Source: Moringa oleifera (Eukaryota; Streptophyta; Magnoliopsida; Brassicales; Moringaceae). From it: DNA of 64,000 nucleotides. Below the pieces are notes generated by a model. That model made no database searches, was not told where the DNA came from, and saw nothing but the letters and a program-made list of their open reading frames with translations. The number at the start of each line of letters is the position of its first letter. Positions within the stretch are counted from its first letter, which is position 1. The stretch is taken from the NCBI GenBank assembly GCA_021397835.1, contig JAJFZO010000724.1, positions 310,001 through 374,000 on the forward strand, in the 5' to 3' direction. Shown here piece by piece: positions 48,240-59,900 of the stretch. Made by a program: the position numbers and the translations under genes.

Positions 48240-49414
48240 GATCAGACAAAAGAGAGAGCAGCAAAGACAGTGAAAGGCGAAGGATGACATCTTCATGGAT
48301 GATGTTGCAACAATCAGAAACAAGATCCATTTTGTCCCCCATTTATTTATGCTTTAAGATTTCATGGCGTGACTACTGGAAAGGTCACAAAAGTCATTTC
48401 TCAGCTCTTTTGAGCCCATTGGCTCTTTCTTTCTTTTTATCTCATTGCGTTTTCAACGAACATATCCCACTGCTGCATAGAGAATAACATGCTCATGACT
48501 ATTTATGTCTGCCTCTCAAATAAAAACATATGTAAAACTTATATGATGGGAATTGATTTTGTCCTTAATTTTAGTTCTTAGTATTAATTCTATCTTGTAA
48601 ATTATGTTAGGTCATAAAACATTTTTTGAAACTTCGAAAATTTGATTCTGTTTGTCCAAAAGCATGGTTGTACAGAACTCAATAATCATCGGATAATTTA
48701 ATAAGTTAATTAAAAAAATAACTTCACTAAAGTAAATTGAGCAAATAGATTGGAACTCATATACATCTGACATCACACTTCTGAAAAGTCAAGAATATTA
48801 CTTGGTCTCCGAGAAAATTGCAGTAACTTTTTTTTTCTCCAAGAAAATAATCAACTAATTGAAGAAGTAATTCAATACTGCCAAGCTTAGGCTGTTCAAA
48901 GAAAAAATGACCATAGAGGGCATCAAGGCAGTGATATCAACATTTCAGTGCATAAATTAATTTACAAAACCCATCGGCAGTTAGAATTCATAAGAACAGA
49001 ATGCCTATTTGACAAGCACCATCAAATACTCTCAATGAAACGCTCTTAGAAAATAAACAAGCAAAGCTTCCTGATACTGGCAATTCAATGTCCAGCACTG
49101 CTGCGGAGAAGAATGCTGATCAAAGAAAAACCTAGAGAGGGCATCTAAGCATCTGACCAGGCAACCATTTTGAACATTGTTATGTTCAATAGAATGTGAG
49201 CAACAATCTCTCAGGCCATGTAATATATTCATATACAAATATAATATCTTGCTTTCTACTTCCAAAGAAACAATTATACCAGCACCAAACAATGCAACAA
49301 CCAACCATATAATGTTTTTGTTTTTTCCTTTCCATAACCACAGAACAACTGCACCTTTTGATGAAGCTTCCCGTAGAATGCTGTTCTGCTTTAGCATAGA
49401 AACTTTGGACTTTC
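48240..49414. other. Converging 3' flanks of invertase (+) and RNA-binding (-) genes
   Basis: No gene is seen. The left part is the invertase 3' UTR and the right part (about 49030-49414) probably the 3' UTR of the RNA-binding protein gene. Confidence 0.55.
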
Positions 49415-52400
49415 CTACTTCTGGTAAGGATGGTATCTTGTAGCAAGGGAACCATTAGTCCCATATCCTTTACCACTACCATAGCTGCCGCCACCCCAAG
49501 CACCACTTCCATATCCCTTACCGCCATTATATCCAGTAGCAGCACCATAACCACCAGTGTTACCATAGCCACCTACTCCATATCCAGAACCATAGATAGG
49601 CCCTCCAAATCCAAATCCATAACCATATCCACCATATCCAACAAAATAACCAGCAGAATATCCATCATAGCTACCCCCAAAACCCCCATAGCCACCATAT
49701 CCACCATAGCCTTCACCTGTTCTCCCATCACACCGATCTCCATAACCAAATCTAGCACCAGCACCACCTTGGACACGATATGACTTTGCAGCACTGCCAT
49801 GGTAATCTCCACCAGCTCTTTTTGGTTCAGCCTTTTTTATTTCCACCTAAATTCCATTAGTACATACTCAAGTTATGGCCTTCCTTCATCAGATGCATGC
49901 ATCATACATACATAAACTCGAAGGAGAATTTGACTAACCTGTTTACCACCAAGCTCATGTGTTTTGCCCTCAGAGAAAATACTTTCAACCATTTCTTCAG
50001 TGTCAAAAGTGACAAAACCAAAGCCCCTTGACCTCCCAGATTTATGATCCAGCATGATCTGATGCTCAACAATGTCACCGTAAAAAGAGAAATACTCCTT
50101 CAGTTCATCTACAACATCGGACAACAGAGTAAACAAAGAGACTCCTTTCTGATGCGCTAATATGAAAAAGGAAAATGAAAATAAATTTGTTCTGAACATT
50201 ACCTTCACTCAGAGAAGGTGGTAATCCACCAACAAAAATTTTCCTTGTCTTTGATATCCCTTTAACCTCCATCTCCTCCCTAGGGACAGTCCTCTTTACT
50301 TCCACCTAAGACAAATGCAGGAGAATAACATCAAGCGAGGCTATTTTATCACCAACACAAGGATGAAAAAAATAAGGCTATAGGAAAAATTATATGAAAA
50401 TACTGCTGTATTCATTATGAATAATGACTTCTCCTAGTTTCCTACCGCTCTGCCATCTATAACATGATCTTCCTGCAAAACCTTTTCTGCAACCATCGCG
50501 TCAGCAAAAGTTACAAATCCAAACCCCCTGGGCCTTCCAGAATGTTTATCCATCATTATTACAGAATCTGCAATTTCGCCATACTTGCTGAAGTAATCAG
50601 CAAAAGTTTCTGGTGCAAAAAAACGTATCAGAACATGAGATCAAAAAGGAAAACAGACAGCTAGTAAACAAACAGGCAAAAACTGTCATCAAATAGTAAC
50701 AAATGCATCAATAAAGGTAGCAATTCTATATATTGACACAAATATTTGCAGGAAACCATTAGTTTATTAGAGCAACCAAGCCGTGAAAGCTTAAGTGAAG
50801 TGTTGGAAGTTAGTACTCAAAGTTAGTACCTTGATTTTTCATGTTTTAGTGAATGCATTTGAACAACCCGGACAAAGTTGCATATCATCAGAAAGCAGAG
50901 AAGATTGATTTTGCCATCATGCAACCTACTAATTCAAGAGCAACATAATATCATCCATATCATAGAAACCTGCATAAAGCAGCATGACTAAAAAGTCGAA
51001 CATAACCATTAAATGCTTTCCAAATAAAAGCTTGCCAGCCTGTTTGCTGCATTTAGGATAAAATAATTAAGCACCCAATTTTAATTAAATCCCATACTTT
51101 GTCATCTGGCTAAGATTTTTATTTATGAGAAACAATGAATATAGCTAATAATTCATAAAAATAATATTGATAACATGTGCTTTGAGAACATTGTATCGTA
51201 GATATTACAGCCCCTATACAAGAGCTTGCCGCCTGGAATTTTGGATTCTGGCCTATGTTTTGGCTGGGTGATGCAGTCAAACCCAAAATAATACACTCTT
51301 CATTAAGGTGATAAACCAAAGGAAAATTCCTAAGATCAAGACAAATCCCAAACTACAAAAAACTGTCCACTACCAAAGTGCACCAATCAAAACACCAAAC
51401 TTCTTATGCAATATCTAAAATTTTGTAAGATAGATAACTACTATCAGGAGCGATGACGAACATCCATCTGTCTTACACTTGGTCAGGAGGATTCAGACAC
51501 TACAAAATGTCAAAAATCAGAAAAATATAGATTTTTTCCCCATCACTAAGTATGGTGTGATAATTTGAACTGGTAAATGGACCATAGGCTCAAACTATGA
51601 AACAACATCGATAATCTTCAATATTGTAGTTTGGTATACCACTAAGAGAACATACATTAAAAAGATTTTCCGACAGTGCTCTTGTAAATTAAAAGTTAAT
51701 CATTAACTTATGAACTTGCCAACAACTTGCATAAAGGGCCAGTAGCAGAACTAAATTTTATTTGTGGAATGGGTAATTTACACTGTCAAAAAATAATTTA
51801 TTACTTTAAGATCAGATTGCTTTCTGATCAGAAAATGAGAAACCGACTTGCTCTCGCAGAGCCAAACAAGTGCACATTGTATTACATTTGCAGAATACCA
51901 ATATCACCCCAAAGATTTTTGAGCAGGAATATCACCTAAAAGATTTGAGACAAAACAAATTAATGTCTAAAGTCATGTCCAATAACAAGGCACTTCAATA
52001 CATCCCATGAACATCCATTCACTTCACAACTCAAATGCTGTGCATCTCTGGAGTTTCAAGTATATTTAAATGACAGCAAATAGAACAATATTCAGAATCT
52101 TGATTCATATCCAACTAAAGTAAAGTTTGACTGAAAATCTTATAGAAATTATAGAAAGAAAATTTCTGAAAGAAAAAAGAGATTTAACTTACCTTCAGTT
52201 GTCTCCCATGATACGCCACCAACAAAGAGTTTTCTACCACATAAGAAAAACCAAAACCACTGTTATTCTCTTTTCCGCGCATTTTATTCGCGCGATTTCA
52301 GGAGCAAACCCCAAACTACATCAACTAATTATCTAAAGAGAACTATAAGCTAAAACAGAAACCCTGAAAACCTATTCAACAGAACTAACCCAGAAGACGA

Positions 52401-52577
52401 GTCACGATGGTCCGTAGAATGCTTTATCTGATTCCCTGCACTATATACATTAATGTGGTTGTGGTAGTTGTTGTAGTTATCACTCGTTTCGACTCCATAT
52501 TCTGAAGATAACTGCGGGTGTTCTTCTTGATGATGACGATGAGAATCCTCATACATATGATCTGCGTAATAATCCAT
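49415..52577 (-). CDS. Two-RRM glycine-rich RNA-binding protein (RBGD/hnRNP A-B type)
   Basis: Six coding exons (52577-52390, 52233-52193, 50609-50446, 50305-50203, 50108-49939, 49846-49415) give 365 residues. The N-terminus is a polar, His/Tyr/Asn-rich segment (MDYYADHMYEDSHRHHQEEH). RRM1 has RNP2 KLFVGGVSW and RNP1 RPRGFGFVTF. RRM2 has RNP2 KIFVGGLPP and RNP1 RSRGFGFVTF. The last 140 residues are low-complexity Gly/Tyr-rich (YGGYGGYGGFGGSYDGYSAG), a prion-like tail of the kind that supports condensate formation. The family binds single-stranded RNA in nucleus and cytoplasm and affects splicing, stability or stress granules. Recalled relatives are At1g17640 and At3g13224. A CTGCAG acceptor before 52630 suggests a further non-coding leader exon. 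Intron 2 is 1.6 kb. The start at 52577 is the first ATG that opens this frame after that acceptor. Confidence 0.95.
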
Positions 52578-53009
52578 TGACTTCTGGGCTCTATGTTTAA
52601 TCTTGTCTCTCTCAAAAGTGCCTATAGACCTGCAGATGAACAAAGATCACTAGCCCTAAATCATACGTGTATATATCTTGATTATAGCTGCCCAAGAAAA
52701 AGAAGGAAAAACCCCAAACTATCGCCACAGTCCTAATAAAACACCTGCTTTAAGCTAGGATTATTTCAACATAGAGATAAAGAGAGAGCGCAAAAGGGCT
52801 TGAGTATATAGAAGTTTAGAGGTTGCAGAGAAACCCTAGCAGAAATCGGGAAAATACGGCACCGTTATAGAACGACGATAGAAGGAAAGTGGATTTTGAA
52901 ATTTTCATTCATGAGCAATATATACTGCTTTTGGGCGCAATAGTGTGCAGCGTGACGACGTCGTTTGAAACACATGGCCAAGGCAAAAAAAGGAGAGAGC
53001 AACAGCTAA
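52578..53009. other. Leader and promoter of the RNA-binding gene
   Basis: Contains the likely 5' UTR with a probable leader intron (acceptor near 52630) and the promoter. The tRNA gene follows immediately to the right. Confidence 0.55.
52985..52991 (-). terminator. RNA polymerase III terminator of the tRNA-Glu gene
   Basis: Seven A on the plus strand (T7 on the tRNA strand), 19 bases past the tRNA 3' end, the usual pol III stop signal. Confidence 0.7.
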
Positions 53010-53081
53010 TTCCGTTGCCGGCAATCGAACCCGGGTCTCCTGGGTGAAAGCCAGACATCCTGACCGCTGGACGACAACGGA
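53010..53081 (-). tRNA. tRNA-Glu (anticodon UUC), possibly impaired
   Basis: A 72-base cloverleaf on the minus strand. The acceptor stem TCCGTTG/CAACGGA is fully paired, with discriminator A. The D-arm region is GTCCAGCGGTCAGGAT. The anticodon stem is TCTGG/CCAGG with loop CTTTCAC, placing TTC as anticodon. The T-arm is CCGGG-TTCGATT-GCCGG. The pair next to the T-loop is G-G instead of the nearly universal G53-C61, a change that also alters the internal B-box promoter. Everything else matches plant tRNA-Glu. It has no intron and no encoded CCA, as expected for a nuclear gene. Confidence 0.9.
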
Positions 53082-53576
53082 TCAATCTGATGCCAGCCAT
53101 CATAAAAGCCATATTAGTCTCTGTATTTTTGATCTTTATGCAAAACCTGGATTGCACACGCCAATGTTGAGGTCAATCTCTGCACTCAAGGGGAAGCAGC
53201 AATTTATTTGCAGCAGAAGCCAGAGACTGCACCTGCTTACAAGATAATCATGGGATTTCTCACGTGCCACTACCATATAGGTAAGAGTGGCAGATAATAA
53301 ATGACGCTACCCAGGGCATATTGGCAATTACTTAACAATTCAAAATATTGAGAGACTAGGCTATATACATCGCTAAGAATGTATACTCTTCTTCTAAAAC
53401 CACAAGCTAACTGAACACAATAGTATAGTGAATGGTACATGGTACAAGGCATGTTAACACCTTTTAACATTAGAAGAAAGGCTGCACTACTTCCTGCAAA
53501 GTATTTATACTTCATTCATGTTTGTTACTTGCAAACAGATGACGTATCTTTCCTTCACTTTTATTAGGTGATATAC
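53082..53576. other. Spacer between tRNA-Glu and the FHA gene
   Basis: Upstream flank of the tRNA and 3' UTR of the FHA-domain gene. Nothing else is recognised. Confidence 0.55.
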
Positions 53577-54963
53577 CTACTCATCATCATCGTCATCCTC
53601 AAAATCTTGTTCTTCTTCTTCGTCATCATCTAAGACACTTCCTTCTAGCTCCACATCATCATTGTCAACAATAAACGCTCCCAATGTATCTTCATCTTCT
53701 GTCTCGTCATCTTCTTCCTCTGCGTTTTTCCTCTGTGTAAAACTTTTACTCTGTATTCTGTCTTTCCTCAGTTTGCCATGGTCCTTTGATCTAGTTGAAT
53801 ATGTTGGTCTTTGAGCTACCCTCGTGCTTCCTACAACTACCTCTTCATCCTCACTCTCGCCAGCCCAATCATTGTCATCACTGGCTTCAGCTCTCCTTCT
53901 CTTTCTCCTCACACCCTTCTTCCCCCTTTGGACAACTTCATCATCATCATCACCAAAATTTCTCTTGGGTTCCTCAAGGAACCAGTCCCAATTCTTGATG
54001 TCGCGGATCCTGTGCTTCGGGTACTGATCAAACTCTTTCCCCATCACAAGAAACCCAAAGTCTGCAACTCCAACACAATATATCCCACAACATAACAAAG
54101 CCTATTAGGACAACATTCAAGTAGCATAATCAAAATCTAGACATTTGACAACCAATTAACATATCAGCAGAAAAGTAAGAATTGCTTAATCAAAATGGAA
54201 ACGAAATAAGTTAAAAACTAAAACAGGAGAGTTCAAGATTCACCTATATAGAGCTATCCTTAGCCTATTTTCAAAACAATTAGGAGACATTAGCATCAAA
54301 ACATGCAAAGCTTCTTCAGTAACAACATGGTTAAGCATATCTCATTAAATTCATTACTAAAAGTAGCATTGAATCCATAAACTATGAGCAAGAGAAGCAA
54401 CTATACAGGAAAAGGGTAACTAAGGATAAGCCAAGAGAGGTAACTGAATAAGAGAAAATCACAAAGTTTGGTTTCTTCCCTGTTCCCAGACCATTTTCCC
54501 AGCCACGAAACAAAAAACAGCTCGATATCAGGAAAAGCAGAAACAAAGCAACACCTTTAACAGGATCTATATTTGTGATATCAAAACTGTTTGAATCACT
54601 CTCGGTCTCCAAAACGTCCCTCTCTCCATTTTCAGTGCTCTTCAAACTAAACCAAACAGGGTTTTGACCAGAGACGCAGAATCGATCACCGGACGACAGC
54701 TCACCCTTCTCCAATTTTTTTAGAACCCTAATCTCTCCGTTCTTTTGGCTCCCTATCCAGATGGGATTCTTGCCCAGAACTTCGAATGAAACCCTAGGCT
54801 CCGTCCGGGTCTCAGTGCCGTGAACCGGCATTTCGAGCTCGAACAAAACATGGCGGCGGGAAACCGTCTGGTCCTTGGTATTGAAACTGTTTCCTCGTCC
54901 AAACACGGTCACAGAACCTGCTTTCAACGGGATTCTTGTGCCGTCTTGGCTTTCAATTTCCAT
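53577..54963 (-). CDS. FHA-domain protein with acidic C-terminus
   Basis: Two exons (54963-54555 and 54061-53577) give 297 residues. The N-terminal forkhead-associated domain (about residues 1-100) binds phosphothreonine peptides. Its hallmark residues are visible: GRG (22-24), SRRH (35-38) and the later NPIWI and NPVWF strands. After the splice junction comes a conserved plant segment, VMGKEFDQYPKHRIRDIKNW then DWFLEEP. A basic stretch (RGKKGVRRKRRRAE), probably a nuclear signal, follows. The end is strongly acidic (DDDEEEEQDFEDDDDDE). This layout suggests a nuclear protein that reads phosphorylation and contacts chromatin or histones through the acidic tail, which is inference. The in-frame TTG at 54984 is not a start; the ATG at 54963 is. 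I recall uncharacterised FHA proteins of this shape in Arabidopsis (for example At3g02400), not a named gene. Confidence 0.88.
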
Positions 54964-55638
54964 TGAGTTTGACCTTGGGGACAAATTTCACCAGCGCTCT
55001 TCGAGTGAATTTTGAATATAGCGCCTTCTCATTTGCCCGTGATGAAACGCACCGTATCAAGCTCTTAAACAGTGACTCACTTATACTATTAAATTTTTTA
55101 ATAATAATAATATCATTTTAAACTCTAAATTTTATTTTCTTTTCAATTAAATTTTTATTTTTAAAATATATATAAATAAATTTTAATATTTTAGTTTTAT
55201 TTAAATTAAATTTTATTAAAAATTTTAAAAATTAAAAATATTTTATAATAAATTTTGACTTATAATTTTTCACATATATAAAAAATATTTAAATTCTCAT
55301 TATAAAAAAATTTTAAAATTTTTAATACTAAAATATTTTAATAAAATATTTTTAAAATATATATATTATCAAAAAATAATAAAAATTACTTATTAGTTAA
55401 CATTTTTTCTTATTAGTTAACATTTAAGAAATAAAGTTGAAATAAATTATAAAATATGTTTAAGTAGTTTTTAATCATTTCAACAGTAAAAAAATTATTA
55501 ATTTTTTTATAATTGTTTTGAGCTAAGATCAAATTTTGATAAAATTAATATATCGTAATTTGTTTTGATATGTTTTGAAAGTTAAGGTTTCATTGAGAAA
55601 ATAAAGTATAAAACTCGTAATCTTAAATAATGTTTACC

Positions 55639-55639
<1 letters not shown>

Positions 55640-55684
<45 letters not shown>
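55640..55684. repeat. (TTA)n microsatellite
   Basis: About 15 units of ATT in the AT-rich spacer. Confidence 0.9.
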
Positions 55685-55685
<1 letters not shown>

Positions 55686-56111
55686 GGTAAAGATCTCATA
55701 AAATTTTGATATTTATTTTATATTATTAATTAAACTTTTAATATTTAAAAAGTGATAAATAATAAATTTTAACTTAAAATTTTTTCACATATGTAAATAA
55801 ATATTCAAGTTAAAAAGTTTTATAAATTTTTGAGTAATTATACTATTTTAAAAAAATTAATATTATAATTTAAAAAAAATATATTTATAATATTCAAAAA
55901 TTTTATGAAACTTTTTATAATAATAGCTTGAATATTTTTTTTCATTCATAAAAATTTTAAATCAAAATTTATTATATAGGATCTTCAATTTAAAAACACA
56001 TAATTTTTAATTTTTTGATAAAATTTAATTTAAATTAAATTAATAGATAAAAATTTAATTTATTATTTTTAAAATATCAAGATTTTATGAAATTTATATC
56101 ATTATTATTAT

Positions 56112-56132
56112 CATCATCATCATCATCATCAT
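56112..56132. repeat. (ATC)n microsatellite
   Basis: Seven ATC units directly after a short ATT run. Confidence 0.85.
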
Positions 56133-56542
56133 TATAATTATTTTAAGTAAAATTTATATAAAATTTAATATTTATTTTATATTATTAATTTAATTTTTAT
56201 ATTTAAAATAATAAATTAAATTTTAATTTATTAATTTAATTTAAATTACATTTAACTTAAATAATTATAAAAAATTAAAATATTTTAAAAATAACTTAAA
56301 TAAATTATTCACTTTTAACTTTAAATAAATTTTGATGTAAATTTTTTAGTTTATATTTTTAAATTTTAGTAATATTTTTTTGGAAATATATTATATTAAA
56401 AAATTTAAAATTTGTATAATAATAATTTAAATATTTTTTATATAAACATTTTAAAATAAAAATTTATTATATAAATATTTTTTATAATTTAATTTAATTT
56501 TAATTGATTATTAAAATTTAATTTACTATTTTAAATTTCATA

Positions 56543-56571
56543 TCATGTTCATGTTCATGTTCATGTTCATG
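56543..56571. repeat. TCATGT hexamer repeat
   Basis: Almost five copies of TCATGT about 250 bases upstream of the MSI4-like reading frame. Confidence 0.85.
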
Positions 56572-56988
56572 ACTTGTTACTAATAATTTAATGCTACATT
56601 CATAAATTGTAAATTGAAATCGCTAGCTCAAATACTTCACAATCAATAAATCAAGAAACAAGAATTATTTTCAATGCTCGATTAAGGCTTTCATCTTGAG
56701 TATACTAAAAGGATTAATCAAAATTTTCAATTAAAAGTTTTTTAATTTTTTTAAAATCTAAGGAAAAAGTTTGCCCAAAAATTCTGGAAAGTATCAGCGG
56801 AAGGAGTATGCCAAGTGGCAAAAATGACAGTCAAAGTCCCGCCACATGAGAGAGCCTTTGACACTCTCGACTCGATCGTCACTCGCACTCTTACTGGAGT
56901 ATTATTTCATGCAGAGAGGGAGGTTCGAGGCCCACATCGAGCTACAGGCGGGAAAAGAGAAAAGGAAGAAAATCACAGGGAGGGAAAG

Positions 56989-59900
56989 ATGAAGGAGAGA
57001 GGGAAGGGTACGGGGATCTCGGTGGATGAGAGATACACGCAATGGAAGTCTCTGGTGCCCGTGCTCTATGATTGGCTTGCCAACCACAATCTCGTTTGGC
57101 CGTCTCTCTCTTGCCGGTCCGTTCAATCGACCTTCTATTCATATAGCTACTGTTGTTAGTCATATTCTGCTTTTACTCTGCACGCGTTGTTAAGAAGTAT
57201 TTTTCTCTTGAGATTGTTGCGTTCTCATTTGATTTGTGATCTTGTTGGTTAACAGTAAAATGCTGGGAGAGAAAGGAAAAGAGAAAAGGAAAAAATAACA
57301 AAAAATGTAAAAATTTCGATTACCCATTGTAGACATGGCTGCCCAGTACATACTTATCTCTCTCTCTCTCTCTCTTAGGGTTTTGTATCATCTCTTTATA
57401 GCTTTAATTTTATTTTCTTTTTTGTGGAAATACTTTTATTTGTTCAAGGTTTCGGGGTTTACATGGTGTTGCACTATTAAAAAACTGCTGGAAAAATTTT
57501 AAAAGGTAAAATTAGTGTGGGTATGTAGGTTTGGTCCTAAAGTGGAGAGGCCCTTGTATATGTCCACAGGTCTCTAGACTTTTAATCTTTTTCTTCCTTT
57601 TTTTCTTTCTTAAGGGTGGGTTGAAAGGTGTATCTGGTCCTTTGGGTGAGCCTTTAGGTGTTTCTTTTGAGGAAGTGCTATAAAAGAAAATGGACATGAA
57701 GAAAATATAAAAGGGAGAAAGATGCAGCATACTGTTGCTTTTTTGGCTCATAAATAAAATATAATTGAAAGAGAAGACAACCAAATACAACCGAACTGTA
57801 TAACTCTTCTCCATTAAATTTTCTGGGTTTTCTTTTTTGGGCATAAGTACAAGTTTGCATTTTCTGGCACCTTCACCAGCCACTTGACCTTGTGGTCTCT
57901 TTGGCTGCTGGAAATTGCTGGCTCTAACTATTTATGCATTTTGTTATAGTTTGTGAAGGTTGAAATGGAACAGATCATATTGTGGTTTTAGCAACTGGTC
58001 AAGATTTAAAAAAAAAAGGGGGGGGGGGGGGGAATGTTTGTGAATACAGCTTTAAATGCTCAAGCTTCTAATTTATGTTTTCATTGTGAGTGCTCAGCAA
58101 TTAAAACTTATTTGGGATGTCTTACAAAGACAATGCCATTTACCTATAAGGAGACGTGGTATGTACACATTTGCAAGTATATGCCTCCTTATTTATTCTA
58201 CATATACATCTTGTTTTGATATGGGTGCATGCAAATACCTAGTCAAAATACTTATATTCAACCTGCTATATCAATGTCGCTTGATCCTTCAATTCCTCTG
58301 TTGACAGGTGGGGTCCACAACTTGAACAAGCTACTTACAAGAACCGTCAGCGCCTTTACCTTTCTGAACAGGTAAGAAACACTACTTATACAGCATTTCG
58401 CTTCGTATGTGGTTATCGTGGATGTATTAATTGACTTTATGTTATATATCATAAAAGAAGAAAGAACAAGATTTCCCCTTTTTTTGGCTTTTGTTTTTCT
58501 TTTTTGTAAGTTTAGAAAGCTAGTTTCTTTTGGCTTGCTTGGAAAAGTGATTTTGGGAGTTAAAAATTGAGTAAGTTGAACTCAGTTATGCAGAGGCGAA
58601 TTTATTCCAAATCATTGTGGAGTAGCATGCACAAGATACAATCTTGATGTTTCTTTCATATCCAATTTTTAACCCCATTCTATTTTAAAATAAATGTGGC
58701 ATGGGAAAGTAGCAAGTTCAGGGGCAAAGACCCATTTATGGGTGCTTTCCTTTGCTGTGTTGTCCTAATTTCTATAAACCAAAGTCATTTTGAGAAAGTT
58801 GCTCCTTATGGATGGTTTGGGAAAAGAAATCAGAATTCTTTCTAGCAATTCTAAGATAGTAGGCTGTGGGTAAATAGCAAAGCTGTGTTTAGTTGTTAAG
58901 TAGATTCATTAAGATTAATTGTCAATTGTCAGTTCTCGATAGTGATATAGTTTTTACATTAATGAATGCTACTTATTTCCTGTCGGTGGCCAAGGACATA
59001 ACATCAATTTGTGTGTCAGTTCTCATGCATTATCTTGGATATTATTTGCTGAACTTCATCATTTGCCCGGATGTCTGTCTGCGCAGACCGATGGCAGTGT
59101 CCCAAATACCCTCGTAATAGCAAACTGTGAGGTTGTTAAACCTAGAGTTGCAGCTGCAGAGCACATATCACAGGTGACATGAATGGGATATTTTTCTTTT
59201 CTCATTTCTTTTCCTTTCCATCCATGGTTTCCTCTTGTAAGTTTAGCTAACTCAATGAATGGCTATTGTATTCTTTGTTTGCTTGAGCTTGCAGTTCAAT
59301 GAAGAAGCTCGTTCTCCATTTGTGAAAAAGTATAAAACTATCATACATCCTGGTGAGGTATGTGAGCTTTTATCTTCTTCTAGTTTTCCCAGCTTCATGT
59401 GGTCTTGCTTGCAGTTTTTTCATTGCACTGGCAGCAAATTTATAAATTTGTATAGTGACGAGTAACTGCAAGTATCTTTCATGATGACAATCAAATATTT
59501 ATCTATGAGGAATTTTGGGAAAATATTTAGATGCAGATGAAGGACAAAGGACTTTCTGGAGAAATTTCATCCTATCTTACATAAGATAATATAGCTTAAA
59601 AAGGATTAAGCTACATTGCTATTTGACATGTATTGATGACGTATGCATTTAATCACAAATTTATTAGCTTGATATGAGGACTCTTGTTATACATTTGACA
59701 TTTGGGAGAACCACCTTTTCCTTGTTGTCAAAATTTATTGAATATATTTTTGGAATTAGAGAGAAGAATGTACAATTGAAGCAAAAAATAGATTTTTTTT
59801 TTTTTGGTGGTCTGTTAGTCTCTCTTTCTGAAAATTATTACCAGATGCTTTGTTGTCATTTTTTAAAAAGAAACAAAGATAATAGTTTGCTGACTTGCAT

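Larger units (their letters stand above)
54964..56823. other. Very AT-rich intergenic region
   Basis: Between the divergent FHA (-) and MSI4-like (+) genes. From 55080 to 56770 the sequence is almost only A and T, with (ATT)n, (ATC)n and hexamer repeats. No gene is seen. The two promoters must lie at its ends. Confidence 0.6.

Noticed and set aside
49430..49783. Repetitive Thr/Ser/Ile-rich plus-strand frame resembling a repeat array
   Set aside because: It is the antisense of the Gly/Tyr-rich tail of the RNA-binding protein. The repetition comes from GGT/GGA codons, not from a CRISPR or satellite array.
54382..54554. Hydrophobic C-terminal extension making the FHA protein look membrane-bound
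   Set aside because: This part is read-through into the intron after the GT donor. The spliced form joins to the conserved second exon at 54061.
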